A model generated the notes under the pieces. It made no database searches. It was not told the DNA's origin and saw only the letters and a program-made list of their open reading frames with translations. From Rhizobiales bacterium 63-22 (GTDB taxonomy: Bacteria > Pseudomonadota > Alphaproteobacteria > Rhizobiales > Rhizobiaceae), in assembly GCA_001898995.1 (NCBI GenBank), contig MKVZ01000017.1, positions 215,948 to 279,947 of the forward strand: 64,000 nucleotides of DNA, read 5' to 3'. The position numbers were made by a program, and so were the translations under genes. Positions 8,218 through 17,597 of this stretch are shown here, piece after piece (the first letter of the stretch is position 1; each line of letters begins with the position of its first letter).

Positions 8218-10008
8218 TTATGCAACGCCCTTGGCCGGGAAGGGCATGACATTGCTCGCGGTGACGGGCTTGGCTGGCTTCTCCTCAAGCTGGAGGCCGC
8301 CGGCGCGCAGCAGATCCGAGAAGCGGCCGCCGCGAGCGGCGAGTTCGTCGAAGCTGCCATGCTCGATCAGATGACCCTTGTCCATGAACAGGACCTGATC
8401 GGCGGAGCGGACCGTGGAGAGGCGGTGCGCGATGATGAAGGTGGTGCGGTTCTGGCTGAGGTCGTCCACGGCCTGCTTCACCTTTTCCTCGGTCTCCACG
8501 TCAAGCGCGCTGGTGGCCTCGTCGAGCACGAGGATCGGCGAATCCTTCAGGATGGCGCGGGCGATGGCGAGGCGCTGGCGCTCGCCGCCCGAAAGCTGCG
8601 AACCGCGCTCGCCGACAACCGTATCGTAACCGTTGGCCTTGGCGAGAATGAAGTCGTGCGCGGCGGCGGCCTTCGCGGCGCCATGCACGTCGTCGAACGT
8701 CGCGTCCTCGCGGCCGATGCGGATATTCTCCTCAACCGAGCGGTTGAACAGGCCCGCATCCTGGAACACCGTGGCGATGGCATGGCGCAGCGAGCGGCGG
8801 CTCACCGTGCGCGTATCGACGCCGTCGATGAGGATGCGGCCGGCCGCCGGGTCGAACACACGCTGCAACAGGTTGATGAGCGTGGTCTTGCCCGCGCCGG
8901 TCGGGCCGACGATGGCGATCGTCTGACCGGGCTTGGCGTCGAAGGACACGTCATAGACGCCCTGGCCGGAATTGGGGAACTCGAAGGTGACATTGTCGAA
9001 GACGATGTCGCCCTTGACGTTCTGGAGATCGGCGACGTTGTCCGGCTCCTGACGGTCGGCGGTGGCGTCTTCCATCTCGAAGAATTCTTCCAGCTTGGCG
9101 CGTGCCGTAACCGTCTGGTTGATGAAGGCGCTGATCTGGTCAAGACGGCCGATCATCAACTGCGCGAAGCCGATGAAGGCGACCACGTCGCCGACGTGCA
9201 TCTGGCCCTTGGTGACGAAGTAGGCGCCCAGTACCAGCACCACCACCATGGAGAAGGTGGAGGCCATGCGGTTGAGGCCGCTTGCCAGCGCCCACCAGTT
9301 GAGCACCGGGAACTGCGCCTTTTCGAGCGTATCGGCATAGTCGCGCAGCGCCTGCGTTTCCGAGGCTATGCGGTTGTAGCTCTGCACGACCGAAACATTG
9401 CTGATCGTGTCGCTGACATGCTCGAACAGCTTGTGATGGTGCTGTTCGACCGCAGTCTGACCGTCCTTGGTCTTGCGCATGACAAGCTGGCCGATCATGA
9501 CGTAGATCACGCCGAGCACGACCAGAACCATCGACATGCGCAGGTCCATCCGCATCGCGACGGGGATCAGCGTGACGAGCGCGACGACGGTCGTCAGGTG
9601 CTGGCGCATGAATTCGAGCCAGAGCGTGAACAGCGAATCCGTGGCGCGGATCAGAGTGTGCAGCGCGTTGGAGGTGCCGCGCTTCTGGTGCCAGGCCAGC
9701 GGCATGGTGATGAGGCGTTCATAGGAGTCGATCATCACGCCGAGACGGCGGCGGTGGGCAAGGCGGTCCGCGCCGCGCGCCACGAAGACGGCGGCGACGA
9801 TATTGAAGACGCCGAGCGCCGCCCACATCGCGATCGGGGTGAAGATATCGCCCTTGTCGGAAATGGACTGGATGACATGGCCGAACAGGATCGGATCTGC
9901 CAGCATGACGAGAGCGACCAGAACGCTGACGACGCACATCGCTGTCGTCGCGGCCTTCTCGGCCGCAAGATATTTCATGGCTCGCCAGTAAATCTTCAGC
10001 AATGACAC
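8218..10008 (-). CDS. ndvA: Cyclic beta-1,2-glucan ABC exporter, ATP-binding/permease
   Basis: This 596-residue half-transporter is an inner-membrane exporter of cyclic beta-1,2-glucans, periplasmic osmolytes that are virulence or symbiosis factors in Brucella, Agrobacterium (ChvA) and Sinorhizobium (NdvA). An N-terminal six-helix transmembrane domain covers about residues 1-310. The ATPase domain follows with Walker A GPTGAGKTT, signature QLSGGERQRLA, Walker B ILVLDEATSALD and the switch His in IIAHRLSTV. The N-terminus MSLLKIYWRAMKYL and the tail SNVMPFPAKGVA match what I recall of the Brucella/Ochrobactrum protein. The glucan synthase gene is not in the window, which is usual for Brucella. 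Confidence 0.96.
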   Translation of the reverse strand: MSLLKIYWRAMKYLAAEKAATTAMCVVSVLVALVMLADPILFGHVIQSISDKGDIFTPIAMWAALGVFNIVAAVFVARGADRLAHRRRLGVMIDSYERLITMPLAWHQKRGTSNALHTLIRATDSLFTLWLEFMRQHLTTVVALVTLIPVAMRMDLRMSMVLVVLGVIYVMIGQLVMRKTKDGQTAVEQHHHKLFEHVSDTISNVSVVQSYNRIASETQALRDYADTLEKAQFPVLNWWALASGLNRMASTFSMVVVLVLGAYFVTKGQMHVGDVVAFIGFAQLMIGRLDQISAFINQTVTARAKLEEFFEMEDATADRQEPDNVADLQNVKGDIVFDNVTFEFPNSGQGVYDVSFDAKPGQTIAIVGPTGAGKTTLINLLQRVFDPAAGRILIDGVDTRTVSRRSLRHAIATVFQDAGLFNRSVEENIRIGREDATFDDVHGAAKAAAAHDFILAKANGYDTVVGERGSQLSGGERQRLAIARAILKDSPILVLDEATSALDVETEEKVKQAVDDLSQNRTTFIIAHRLSTVRSADQVLFMDKGHLIEHGSFDELAARGGRFSDLLRAGGLQLEEKPAKPVTASNVMPFPAKGVA

Positions 10009-10132
10009 TTCCGCACTCCTGCGCGTTCTGTTTCAGTGATCCATTCACGAGGCTAGATGGGACCGCCTCTTCCTTCTATCAATATTCAATGCCGGTAAGA
10101 AGTGCCCAAAGGGTGTCCAAACTGACCATAAA

Positions 10133-10148
10133 TTACAAATGCTTGTAA
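10133..10148. promoter_or_regulatory. Inverted repeat between divergent ndvA and pseudouridine synthase genes
   Basis: TTACAA-ATGC-TTGTAA is a perfect six-base inverted repeat in the 283-base divergent spacer, about 125 bases upstream of ndvA. It could be a binding site for a dimeric regulator. There is no direct evidence, and short palindromes of this size can occur by chance. Confidence 0.25.
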
Positions 10149-10291
10149 CTGTGTGTGAAGACCGGCGGGCAAATGGCGAGGTCCGGAGACGACGATTTTC
10201 GGGTTCGCCACACTAGCAATCGCCGGTGCGCGCGTTTATTGACGGGTGCAGGCGGCCGGACGGGCCGTGAAAAGGATTGATCGGGTTTTTC

Positions 10292-11272
10292 ATGGCAGGC
10301 GTCGAACAGAAGATCGTGGATGCGGGCGAGGCGGGCATGCGGCTCGACCGCTGGTTCAAGATCCACTATCCGGGTCTGGGCTTCGGCCATTTGCAGAAAT
10401 TGCTGCGTTCCGGCCAGATTCGCGTCGATGGCGGGCGTGCCAAGGCCGACACGCGGGTGCAGCCGGGGCAGGCGGTGCGCATACCGCCGCTCGGCGTGGA
10501 CGAAAAAGCCGCAGGGCCCGTGACTGCGCGCACCATGCGCAGCCAGCAGGACGGCGACGTGCTGTCGCAGATGCTGCTCTATGAGGATCCGAAAGTGTTC
10601 GTCTTCAACAAACCGGCGGGATTGGCGGTGCAGGGCGGCTCGGGCCTGACGCGCCATATCGACGGTATGCTGGAGGCATGGCGCAACAAGAAGGGCGAGA
10701 AGCCGCGCCTCGTCCACCGTATCGACCGCGACACGTCGGGCGTTCTCGTGGTGGCGCGCACGCGCGGCGCGGCGCAGGCGCTGACCGCCGCCTTCCGCGA
10801 GCGCGATACCAAGAAGACCTACTGGTCGCTGGTGAAGGGCGTGCCGCGCAAGCGCGAGGACAAGATTTCGACATGGCTGGTCAAGGAGCAGACGCCGGAC
10901 GGCGACAAGATGCGCGTCTGCCAGCATGGTGAGCCGGATTCCGACCATGCCGTCTCCTATTATCGCGTGGTCGAGACGGCCGGCCAGAGCCTCGCATGGC
11001 TGGAAATGGAACCCTATACGGGCCGCACCCACCAGTTGCGCGTACATGCCGCCTATATCGGTCATCCGATCATCGGCGATCCGAAATATTTCGAGGCCGA
11101 CCAGAATTGGGAGTTTCCGGGCGGCATGCAGAAACGCCTGCATCTGCATGCACGCCGCATCCGCATCCCCAATCCTTCCGGCGGGATACTGGACGTCACC
11201 GCTCCGTTGCCGCCGCACATGGTGCAATCGTGGAATCTGCTCGGCTTCGATGAAGCGAGCGCGGAAGAATAG
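10292..11272 (+). CDS. RluA-family 23S rRNA pseudouridine synthase (RluC/RluD-like)
   Basis: This 326-residue enzyme isomerises uridine to pseudouridine in RNA. An S4 RNA-binding domain lies at about residues 15-75 (LDRWFKIHYPGLGF). The catalytic motif is HRIDRDTSGVLV, in which the Asp after HRI acts as nucleophile, and the later GRTHQLRVHAAYIG motif is also typical. The length and S4 domain suit RluC or RluD, but the target base cannot be told from sequence. ATG 10292 is preferred over a TTG 15 bases upstream. It is followed closely by a transporter and a phosphatase. Confidence 0.9.
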   Translation: MAGVEQKIVDAGEAGMRLDRWFKIHYPGLGFGHLQKLLRSGQIRVDGGRAKADTRVQPGQAVRIPPLGVDEKAAGPVTARTMRSQQDGDVLSQMLLYEDPKVFVFNKPAGLAVQGGSGLTRHIDGMLEAWRNKKGEKPRLVHRIDRDTSGVLVVARTRGAAQALTAAFRERDTKKTYWSLVKGVPRKREDKISTWLVKEQTPDGDKMRVCQHGEPDSDHAVSYYRVVETAGQSLAWLEMEPYTGRTHQLRVHAAYIGHPIIGDPKYFEADQNWEFPGGMQKRLHLHARRIRIPNPSGGILDVTAPLPPHMVQSWNLLGFDEASAEE

Positions 11273-11274
11273 GC

Positions 11275-12192
11275 ATGGCGGCCGAGGCGGGGACAACGGG
11301 GCAGGACCGGACGGCGTTCGACGGGTTGGCTGTCGCGCTGGTCGTTTTCATCATGTTCACATGGGGCCTCAATCAGGTCGCGATCCGCGTCGGCAACTGG
11401 GGCTTCAACCCGATGCTGATGGCGGCGGGGCGCGCCGCCTTGGGCGGGCTATGCGTGTTCCTGTGGTGCCAATGGCGGCGCATCCCGCTTTTCGCGCGTG
11501 ACGGGACGCTGCCGGGCGGCATTGCCGCCGGTCTGCTGTTCGGCGTGGAATTCGTGCTGATCTTCCTCGCCATGGATCTGACGAGCGTCGGCCGCGTGAC
11601 GCTGATGATGAATCTCATGCCTTTCTGGGTGGCGATCGGCAGTCATTTCCTGCTTGGCGAGCGCATGTCGCCGCGTGCTCTGGCCGGCATGTGCGTGGCC
11701 TTTTTCGGCGTGTTCATCGTTTTCTCCGACCATGTGACGCAGCAAGGCCCCCATGCGATGCGCGGCGATGTGATGGCGCTGCTTTCCGGCGTTTTCTGGG
11801 GGATGACCACGCTCGTCATCAAGCGGACGCGGCTGGCGAGCGCCGCGCCGGAAAAAATTCTCCTTTACCAACTGGTCGTCGCGGCCATCGTTCCGCTGCC
11901 GCTTCTGGGAATGGAAGGGCCGCTGATCCGCAACCCGGATGTGCTTTCGGTCTGCGCCTTCCTGTTTCAGGCGCTTTTCGTGGTGGCTTTCACCTATCCG
12001 CTGTGGTTCTGGATGGTGCGCCGCTATCCGGCGTCGAAACTGTCCAATTTCGCTTTTCTCACACCCGCTTTCGGCGTGCTGCTGAGCGGCGTCCTGCTCG
12101 GCGAGCCGCTCGGCTGGAAAATATTCGCCGCGCTGATCCTCATCGCCACGGGACTGATGATCGTCAACAGGCCGGCAAGGAAGGCGCTATGA
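11275..12192 (+). CDS. DMT-superfamily transporter with two EamA domains
   Basis: This 305-residue inner-membrane protein has about ten hydrophobic segments in two EamA repeats, the drug/metabolite transporter architecture. Such proteins export amino acids, nucleosides or other metabolites; the substrate is unknown. It begins two bases after the pseudouridine synthase stop and its own stop overlaps the start of the next gene (ATGA), so it is in a tight operon. Confidence 0.88.
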   Translation: MAAEAGTTGQDRTAFDGLAVALVVFIMFTWGLNQVAIRVGNWGFNPMLMAAGRAALGGLCVFLWCQWRRIPLFARDGTLPGGIAAGLLFGVEFVLIFLAMDLTSVGRVTLMMNLMPFWVAIGSHFLLGERMSPRALAGMCVAFFGVFIVFSDHVTQQGPHAMRGDVMALLSGVFWGMTTLVIKRTRLASAAPEKILLYQLVVAAIVPLPLLGMEGPLIRNPDVLSVCAFLFQALFVVAFTYPLWFWMVRRYPASKLSNFAFLTPAFGVLLSGVLLGEPLGWKIFAALILIATGLMIVNRPARKAL

Positions 12193-12839
12193 ATCTGGTT
12201 CTTTTCGATTGCGACGGCACGCTGGTCGACAGCGGCGATTTCATTCATCGCTGCATGGCCGAGACCTTTGCCGGGGCCGGGCTGGAGCCGCCGCGACCGG
12301 CGGCGACGCACGCCATCATCGGTCTGTCGCTGCCGCTTGCCATAGCCCGGCTTCTGGGACGCGAACCGGACGGGGATGCCGAACGGCTGACATTGCTTTA
12401 CAAGCAGAATTTCACCCGGCTGCGGCAGGCGGCGGATTTCCACGAACCGCTCTATGATGGCATCCTGCCGTTGCTGGCAGCACTTGGCGCGCGCGACGAT
12501 CTGCTGCTGGGCATCGTCACCGGCAAGTCGCGCCGCGGCGTGCATTCTATCTTCGAGCGGCATGGCATCGGCGATTATTTCACCGTCATTCGCACGGCGG
12601 ACGACTGCCCGTCCAAGCCGAATCCGGCCATGGTGCTTGAATCCTGCGCGGAAATGGGCATAGAACCGGCGCGGACCGTCGTGATCGGCGATGCGATCTA
12701 CGATATGCAGATGGCGCGAGCGGCCGGTGCCATCGCCGCCGGCGTCTCATGGGGATATGGCGGACGGCTTGCGCTGACCGGGGCCGGCGCGCATCATGTC
12801 GTGGACCGCCCGGCCGATCTCCACGCCCTCTTGCCCTGA
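12189..12839 (+). CDS. HAD-superfamily phosphatase (Gph-like)
   Basis: This 216-residue haloacid-dehalogenase hydrolase shows motif I FDCDGTLVD at the N-terminus, motif II in GIVTGKS, and motifs III/IV around SKPNPAMVLES and VIGDAIYDMQMARAAG. It resembles phosphoglycolate phosphatases, but a better candidate for that function lies at 17598-18290, so its substrate is left open. The start overlaps the transporter stop by four bases. The next gene encodes an ATP synthase assembly chaperone, and this order is common in Rhizobiales. Confidence 0.88.
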   Translation: MNLVLFDCDGTLVDSGDFIHRCMAETFAGAGLEPPRPAATHAIIGLSLPLAIARLLGREPDGDAERLTLLYKQNFTRLRQAADFHEPLYDGILPLLAALGARDDLLLGIVTGKSRRGVHSIFERHGIGDYFTVIRTADDCPSKPNPAMVLESCAEMGIEPARTVVIGDAIYDMQMARAAGAIAAGVSWGYGGRLALTGAGAHHVVDRPADLHALLP

Positions 12840-12852
12840 CAAGGACGAAACC

Positions 12853-13644
12853 ATGCGTGATATTTTGAGCGATCTCGAAGCCGGCAAGCAGCTTTCCGAC
12901 GAAAACCCTATCGTGCGGGCGCAGAAGCAGATGCAGGCGCAATTGCCGAAGCGGTTTTACGAAAAGGCGGAAGTAGCTGAAACCGAAGGCGGTTTCGCCG
13001 TTCATTTGGATGGGCGCGCGGTGAAGACTCCGGCGCGCAAGCCGCTCGTGCTGCCTACGGCGGATGCGGCAAAAATCGTGGCCGACGAATTCGCCGCCCA
13101 GGAACAGGTGGTCGATCCGGGGAAAATGCCGGCGACACGGATCGTCAATACTGCCATCGACGGCATCGCACACGATCCGCAGGCGGTGCTGGAGGACATA
13201 TTGCGCTTCGCCGGTTCGGACCTCGTCTGCTACCGCGCGGGGACGCCGCAGGAACTGGTGCGCCGCCAGACGGAGGGCTGGGACCCGCTGATCGACTGGG
13301 CGGAAAGCCTTGGCGCGCGCTTCGCGCTGGCCGAAGGTGTCATGCATGTCGAACAGTCGCGCGAGGCGCTGGCCGCCTTCGGCGTGCATCTCGCGGCTTA
13401 CCGCGATCCGGTCGCGCTTGCCTGCCTGCACATCATGACAACGTTGACCGGCTCGGCCATTGTGGCGCTCGCCGTCGCCAAGGGCGAAGTTTCCGCCGAA
13501 AGGGCCTGGGAACTGGCCCATATCGATGAGGACTGGACAGTCGAGCAGTGGGGTGAGGACGCCGAAGCCACTGTGCGCCGGGCCAACCGCGAGGTGGAGA
13601 TGATGGTGGCGGCGAAGATGCTGGGCGCGCTCGAACAGGCTTGA
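12853..13644 (+). CDS. ATP12 family F1-ATPase assembly chaperone
   Basis: This 263-residue protein matches the ATP12 family, which in mitochondria binds the F1 alpha subunit during ATP synthase assembly; alphaproteobacterial homologues are thought to act similarly. Recognisable segments are KRFYEKAEV, VHLDGRAVKTPARKPLVLP, RIVNTAIDGI and the C-terminal DEDWTVEQWGEDAEA. It starts 13 bases after the phosphatase gene and ends just before a bidirectional terminator. Confidence 0.92.
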   Translation: MRDILSDLEAGKQLSDENPIVRAQKQMQAQLPKRFYEKAEVAETEGGFAVHLDGRAVKTPARKPLVLPTADAAKIVADEFAAQEQVVDPGKMPATRIVNTAIDGIAHDPQAVLEDILRFAGSDLVCYRAGTPQELVRRQTEGWDPLIDWAESLGARFALAEGVMHVEQSREALAAFGVHLAAYRDPVALACLHIMTTLTGSAIVALAVAKGEVSAERAWELAHIDEDWTVEQWGEDAEATVRRANREVEMMVAAKMLGALEQA

Positions 13645-13685
13645 GCTTTTTTTTAGGAAAATCGCGTAAAATATTGATAAAAAAG

Positions 13686-13711
13686 AAATCCCGGCGCGAG
13701 CGCCGGGATTT
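13686..13711. terminator. Bidirectional terminator between ATP12-family gene and glnA
   Basis: An 11-base perfect stem AAATCCCGGCG/CGCCGGGATTT has a CGAG loop, a T run on the right for the + strand and an A-rich run on the left for the - strand. It serves both convergent genes. Confidence 0.9.
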
Positions 13712-13731
13712 TTTGTTGGTGGCTGAAAGGC

Positions 13732-15141
13732 TCAGACCGAATAGTACATGTCGAACTCGACCGGATGCGGGGTCATTTCGAAACGCATCACCTCGGCCAT
13801 TTTCAGTTCGATGAAGCTGTCGATCTGGTCGTCGGAGAACACGCCGCCCGCCTTGAGGAACTCGCGGTCCTTGTCGAGCGACTGGAGCGCCTCGCGGAGC
13901 GAACCGCAGACGGTCGGAATCTTCTTCAGCTCCTTCGGCGGCAGGTCGTAGAGGTCCTTGTCCATCGCCTGGCCCGGATGAATCTTGTTCTTGATGCCGT
14001 CGAGACCGGCCATAAGCAGCGCCGCGAAGGCGAGATAGGGATTGGCGGACGGGTCGGGGAAGCGGACTTCCAGACGCTTCGACTTCGGCGAGGAGCCGAA
14101 TGGGATGCGGCAGGAGGCCGAACGGTTGCGGGCGGAGTAGGCCAGCAGAACCGGCGCTTCATAGCCCGGAACCAGACGCTTGTAGGAGTTGGTCGACGGG
14201 TTGGTGAAGGCGTTCACGGCCTTGGCGTGCTTGATGACGCCGCCGATGAAGAACAGGCAATTTTCCGACAGACCGGCATATTCGTTGCCGGCGAAGGTCG
14301 GCTTGCCGTCCTTCCAGATCGAGAAGTGGACATGCATGCCGGAGCCGTTATCGCCGAAGATCGGCTTGGGCATATAGGTCGCAGTCTTGCCGTAGGCATT
14401 GGCGACCTGATGCACGACGTATTTCTGGATCTGCATCTTGTCCGCGTTGCGGAGCAGCGTGTCGAACTTGGTACCCAGTTCATGCTGCGCGGAGGCCACC
14501 TCGTGGTGGTGCTTTTCCACCGTCACGCCCATTTCGGAGAGGACGGTCAGCATTTCGGAGCGCATGTCCTGCAGGCTGTCGATCGGCGGGACGGGGAAAT
14601 AGCCGCCCTTGACGCGCGGACGATGGGCGAGATTGCCCGTCTCGTATTCCGTATCGTCATTGGACGGCAGTTCCGCGCTGTCGAGCTTGAAACCGGTGTT
14701 GTACGGATCGGCCTTGAATTTCACATCGTCGAAGACGAAGAATTCCGCTTCGGGGCCGACATAGACCGTATCGCCGACGCCGAGCGACTTCAGATAGGCT
14801 TCCGCCTTCTTGGCAGTGGAACGGGGGTCGCGACCGTAGGATTCGCCGGAGATCGGGTCCAGAATGTCGCAGAGCACAACCAGCGTGGACTGGGCGAAGA
14901 ACGGATCGACATGCGACGTCTCGGGGTCGGGCATCAGCACCATGTCGGATTCGTTGATGGCCTTCCAGCCGGAGATCGAGGAACCGTCGAACATGACACC
15001 GTCAACGAACATGTCCTCATCCACAAGGCCCGCATCCATGGTGACATGATGCAGCTTGCCCTTGGGATCGGTAAAGCGGAGATCAACGAACTTTATGTCA
15101 TTGTCCTTGATCTGTTTGAGAATATCGTTGGCAGTCGTCAT
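13732..15141 (-). CDS. glnA: Type I glutamine synthetase
   Basis: This 469-residue enzyme makes glutamine from glutamate, ammonia and ATP. Family motifs include [12 protein letters not shown] near residue 50, [14 protein letters not shown] in the active site, and the adenylylation loop [11 protein letters not shown] whose Tyr is the expected regulatory AMP site. Length and motifs fit the adenylylated GSI-beta class. It lies 45 bases downstream of glnB on the same strand, so both are probably transcribed from the sigma-54 promoter upstream of glnB. Confidence 0.97.
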   Translation of the reverse strand: MTTANDILKQIKDNDIKFVDLRFTDPKGKLHHVTMDAGLVDEDMFVDGVMFDGSSISGWKAINESDMVLMPDPETSHVDPFFAQSTLVVLCDILDPISGESYGRDPRSTAKKAEAYLKSLGVGDTVYVGPEAEFFVFDDVKFKADPYNTGFKLDSAELPSNDDTEYETGNLAHRPRVKGGYFPVPPIDSLQDMRSEMLTVLSEMGVTVEKHHHEVASAQHELGTKFDTLLRNADKMQIQKYVVHQVANAYGKTATYMPKPIFGDNGSGMHVHFSIWKDGKPTFAGNEYAGLSENCLFFIGGVIKHAKAVNAFTNPSTNSYKRLVPGYEAPVLLAYSARNRSASCRIPFGSSPKSKRLEVRFPDPSANPYLAFAALLMAGLDGIKNKIHPGQAMDKDLYDLPPKELKKIPTVCGSLREALQSLDKDREFLKAGGVFSDDQIDSFIELKMAEVMRFEMTPHPVEFDMYYSV

Positions 15142-15186
15142 TTGAATATCCTGTTTGTACGACGATGTTTGGTAGTGCGGTTTGGA

Positions 15187-15561
<375 letters not shown>

Positions 15562-15585
15562 TCACGCCCGCTTCGATCATGAAGA

Positions 15586-15601
15586 AGCACGAAGCGTGCC
15601 A
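15586..15601 (-). promoter_or_regulatory. Sigma-54 (RpoN) promoter for glnB-glnA
   Basis: Read on the minus strand the segment is TGGCACGCTTCGTGCT. The -24 element TGGCAC is perfect, and the -12 element is GTGC instead of TTGC with the correct spacing. It lies about 60 bases upstream of the glnB ATG. Nitrogen-regulated expression through NtrC would be expected. A loose NtrC-like pair (TGCA at 15687, GTGC at 15700) lies about 100 bases further upstream but is too weak to call. Otherwise I see nothing in the 319-base spacer between glnB and the next gene. Confidence 0.8.
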
Positions 15602-15844
15602 GTTCCGGATTTTCTTCCGGCTTCATGGATAAAAATTTTCCTCTCGCCTGTCTTCGGCGACAGATTGGCATTGATGCCGGGCGATATGCAAGCTGCCTTG
15701 TGCGAAGGTCGGCGGTAAAAGATTTGCCGTCATGGGCATGTGATTAAAAAATAATCATCCTGCACCGAAAACAGGCGCACTTGCAGGAAGCCCCATGCAA
15801 CGTATTTAATCAGGATAGTGACAGGACACTAAGCAGGGTGTGCG

Positions 15845-17329
15845 ATGCTTGAATTGCTGACGCCGCGTGAAATGGCGATGGCCGATCGCCTGACGATCGA
15901 ATCCGGCGTGCGTGACGGTTTCGCGCTCATGCTTGCCGCCGGACGGGCGGTGGCGGAGGTGGCGCTGCGCATGTTTCCCGGCAAGGGCCCGGTGGCGGTG
16001 CTGTGCGGGCCCGGCAACAATGGCGGCGACGGCTATGTCGCGGCGCAATTTCTGCTGGAGGCCGGCCGCGACACGGTGTGCTTCAGCGCCGCGCCGCCGC
16101 GACACGGTAGCGACGCCTTGCGCGCCTCACTTTTCTATAAGGGTTTGACGCGCAGTCTCAGCGAATTTACGCCGGCCAGTTTCAGCGGCATGATCGACGC
16201 GCTCTATGGCGCCGGCCTCGCGCGCGCCGTCACTGGGCCGGAGGCGGTGGCGATCGACGCCGTCAATGCATCCGGCCTGCCGGTCGTGGCGGTCGATCTG
16301 CCCAGCGGCGTTTCGGGCGAGAGCGGGCAGGTGCTCGGCGTCGCGGTCAAGGCGCGGGCGACGGTCACTTTCTTCCGCAAGAAGCCGGGGCATCTCCTGC
16401 AGCCGGGGCGGGCCTGTTGCGGCGTCCTTAATGTCATGGATATCGGCATTCCCGACCGGATGTTGCAGGAGGTCGCGCCAAAGGCGTTCGAGAACGCGCC
16501 GGAACTATGGATCGACCATCTTCCCGCGCCGGGGGCGATGACCCATAAATACAGCCGCGGCCATGCGGCGGTGTTTTCCGGCGGTATCCATTCGACCGGC
16601 GCCGCGCGGATGTCGGCGCTTGCCGCGGCGCGCAGCGGCGCGGGCGCGGTGACTTTGCTTTCGCCGCCCGACGCGCTTGCCGTCAACGCCGCCCATCTCA
16701 CCAGCATCATGGTGCGCGAAACGCGCGATGCCCGCGACGCCATGCGTTTCGTCGCGGAGCGCAGGGTAGCCGCCGCCGTGCTCGGTCCGGGCTATGGCAA
16801 TCCGGTTCTGGCACGCGAACGGGCGCTCGGTTTGCTGGAATGCGCGGACGATTTTCGCGCGCTGGTTCTCGATGCCGACGGGATAACGGCCTTCGAGACG
16901 GAACCGCGGCAGCTTTTTGAGGTGAAACGGCGGGCCGCGCTCGTGCTGACTCCGCATGAAGGGGAGTTCCGCCGGCTTTTCCCCGACATCGCCGCCAGCG
17001 ATGCGGCAAAGACCGACAAGGCGCGGCAGGCCGCCGCGCGCGCCGGTGCGGTGCTCATCTACAAGGGGTCGGATACGGTCATCGCCGATCCCGACGGCCT
17101 CGCCGTTATCAACGCAAATGGCACGGCGCTTCTGGCCACCGCCGGTTCCGGCGACGTGCTGTCCGGCATTGTCTGCGGGCTGCTTGCGCAGGGCATGCCG
17201 CCCTTCGCGGCGGCTTGCGCGGCGGTGTGGGTTCATGCCGATGCGGCAAGGCGCTTCGGCCCCGGCCTGATCGCGGAAGACCTGCCGCAGACCCTGCCGG
17301 CGGTCTGGGCCGCTCTATCTCCCCGATGA
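15845..17329 (+). CDS. nnr: Bifunctional NAD(P)H-hydrate epimerase / ADP-dependent dehydratase
   Basis: This 494-residue two-domain protein repairs hydrated NADH and NADPH. The YjeF N-terminal epimerase domain covers about residues 1-210 (GPGNNGGDGYVAAQFL is its glycine-rich motif). The carbohydrate-kinase-like dehydratase domain covers about residues 225-490 and carries the nucleotide-binding ATAGSGDVLSGIVCG. The start follows a 319-base divergent spacer shared with glnB. Its last 15 bases overlap the end of a small gene on the other strand. Confidence 0.95.
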   Translation: MLELLTPREMAMADRLTIESGVRDGFALMLAAGRAVAEVALRMFPGKGPVAVLCGPGNNGGDGYVAAQFLLEAGRDTVCFSAAPPRHGSDALRASLFYKGLTRSLSEFTPASFSGMIDALYGAGLARAVTGPEAVAIDAVNASGLPVVAVDLPSGVSGESGQVLGVAVKARATVTFFRKKPGHLLQPGRACCGVLNVMDIGIPDRMLQEVAPKAFENAPELWIDHLPAPGAMTHKYSRGHAAVFSGGIHSTGAARMSALAAARSGAGAVTLLSPPDALAVNAAHLTSIMVRETRDARDAMRFVAERRVAAAVLGPGYGNPVLARERALGLLECADDFRALVLDADGITAFETEPRQLFEVKRRAALVLTPHEGEFRRLFPDIAASDAAKTDKARQAAARAGAVLIYKGSDTVIADPDGLAVINANGTALLATAGSGDVLSGIVCGLLAQGMPPFAAACAAVWVHADAARRFGPGLIAEDLPQTLPAVWAALSPR

Positions 17330-17584
17330 ATGCAGATGGCCCGTTGCCATGTCCATGCGCAAGCTGCCCGATATCCGGACTTCGGTGTCGCCGACGCGAA
17401 AATGCTTCCATGAGGGGGCAGGTTCGCCGTCGGGATCGGGTGCGGGCGGCGGCGCGGAGACCAGCGGCTTTGGCAACCTGACGCCGGGCGGCAGGCCGAG
17501 CGGGGGCTGCTCAGCGGCAAGCGCGTGCGCTGTCATCAGGCATGAGGAAATTGCAGCAACAATCTGAAAATGCCTGATGTTCAT
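17315..17584 (-). CDS. Small exported protein of unknown function
   Basis: The 89-residue product begins with a likely signal peptide (residues 1 to about 23, ending ALAAE) followed by a Pro-rich linker and a short C-terminal part containing VGDTEVRISGSLRMDMATG. That segment faintly resembles a beta strand of outer-membrane porins, but the protein is far too short to be one. It starts 13 bases after the gph stop on the same strand, which supports a two-gene unit. I do not recognise the family. Confidence 0.6.
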   Translation of the reverse strand: MNIRHFQIVAAISSCLMTAHALAAEQPPLGLPPGVRLPKPLVSAPPPAPDPDGEPAPSWKHFRVGDTEVRISGSLRMDMATGHLHSSGR

Positions 17585-17597
17585 CGATTGACTTCCA

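Noticed and set aside
8200..10005. Long open frame on the + strand opposite ndvA
   Set aside because: It mirrors the minus-strand codons of a well-conserved ABC exporter and has no family-like motif; GC-rich third positions create such shadows.
15687..15703. NtrC enhancer upstream of glnB
   Set aside because: The TGCA and GTGC halves match the consensus too poorly to support a separate feature.
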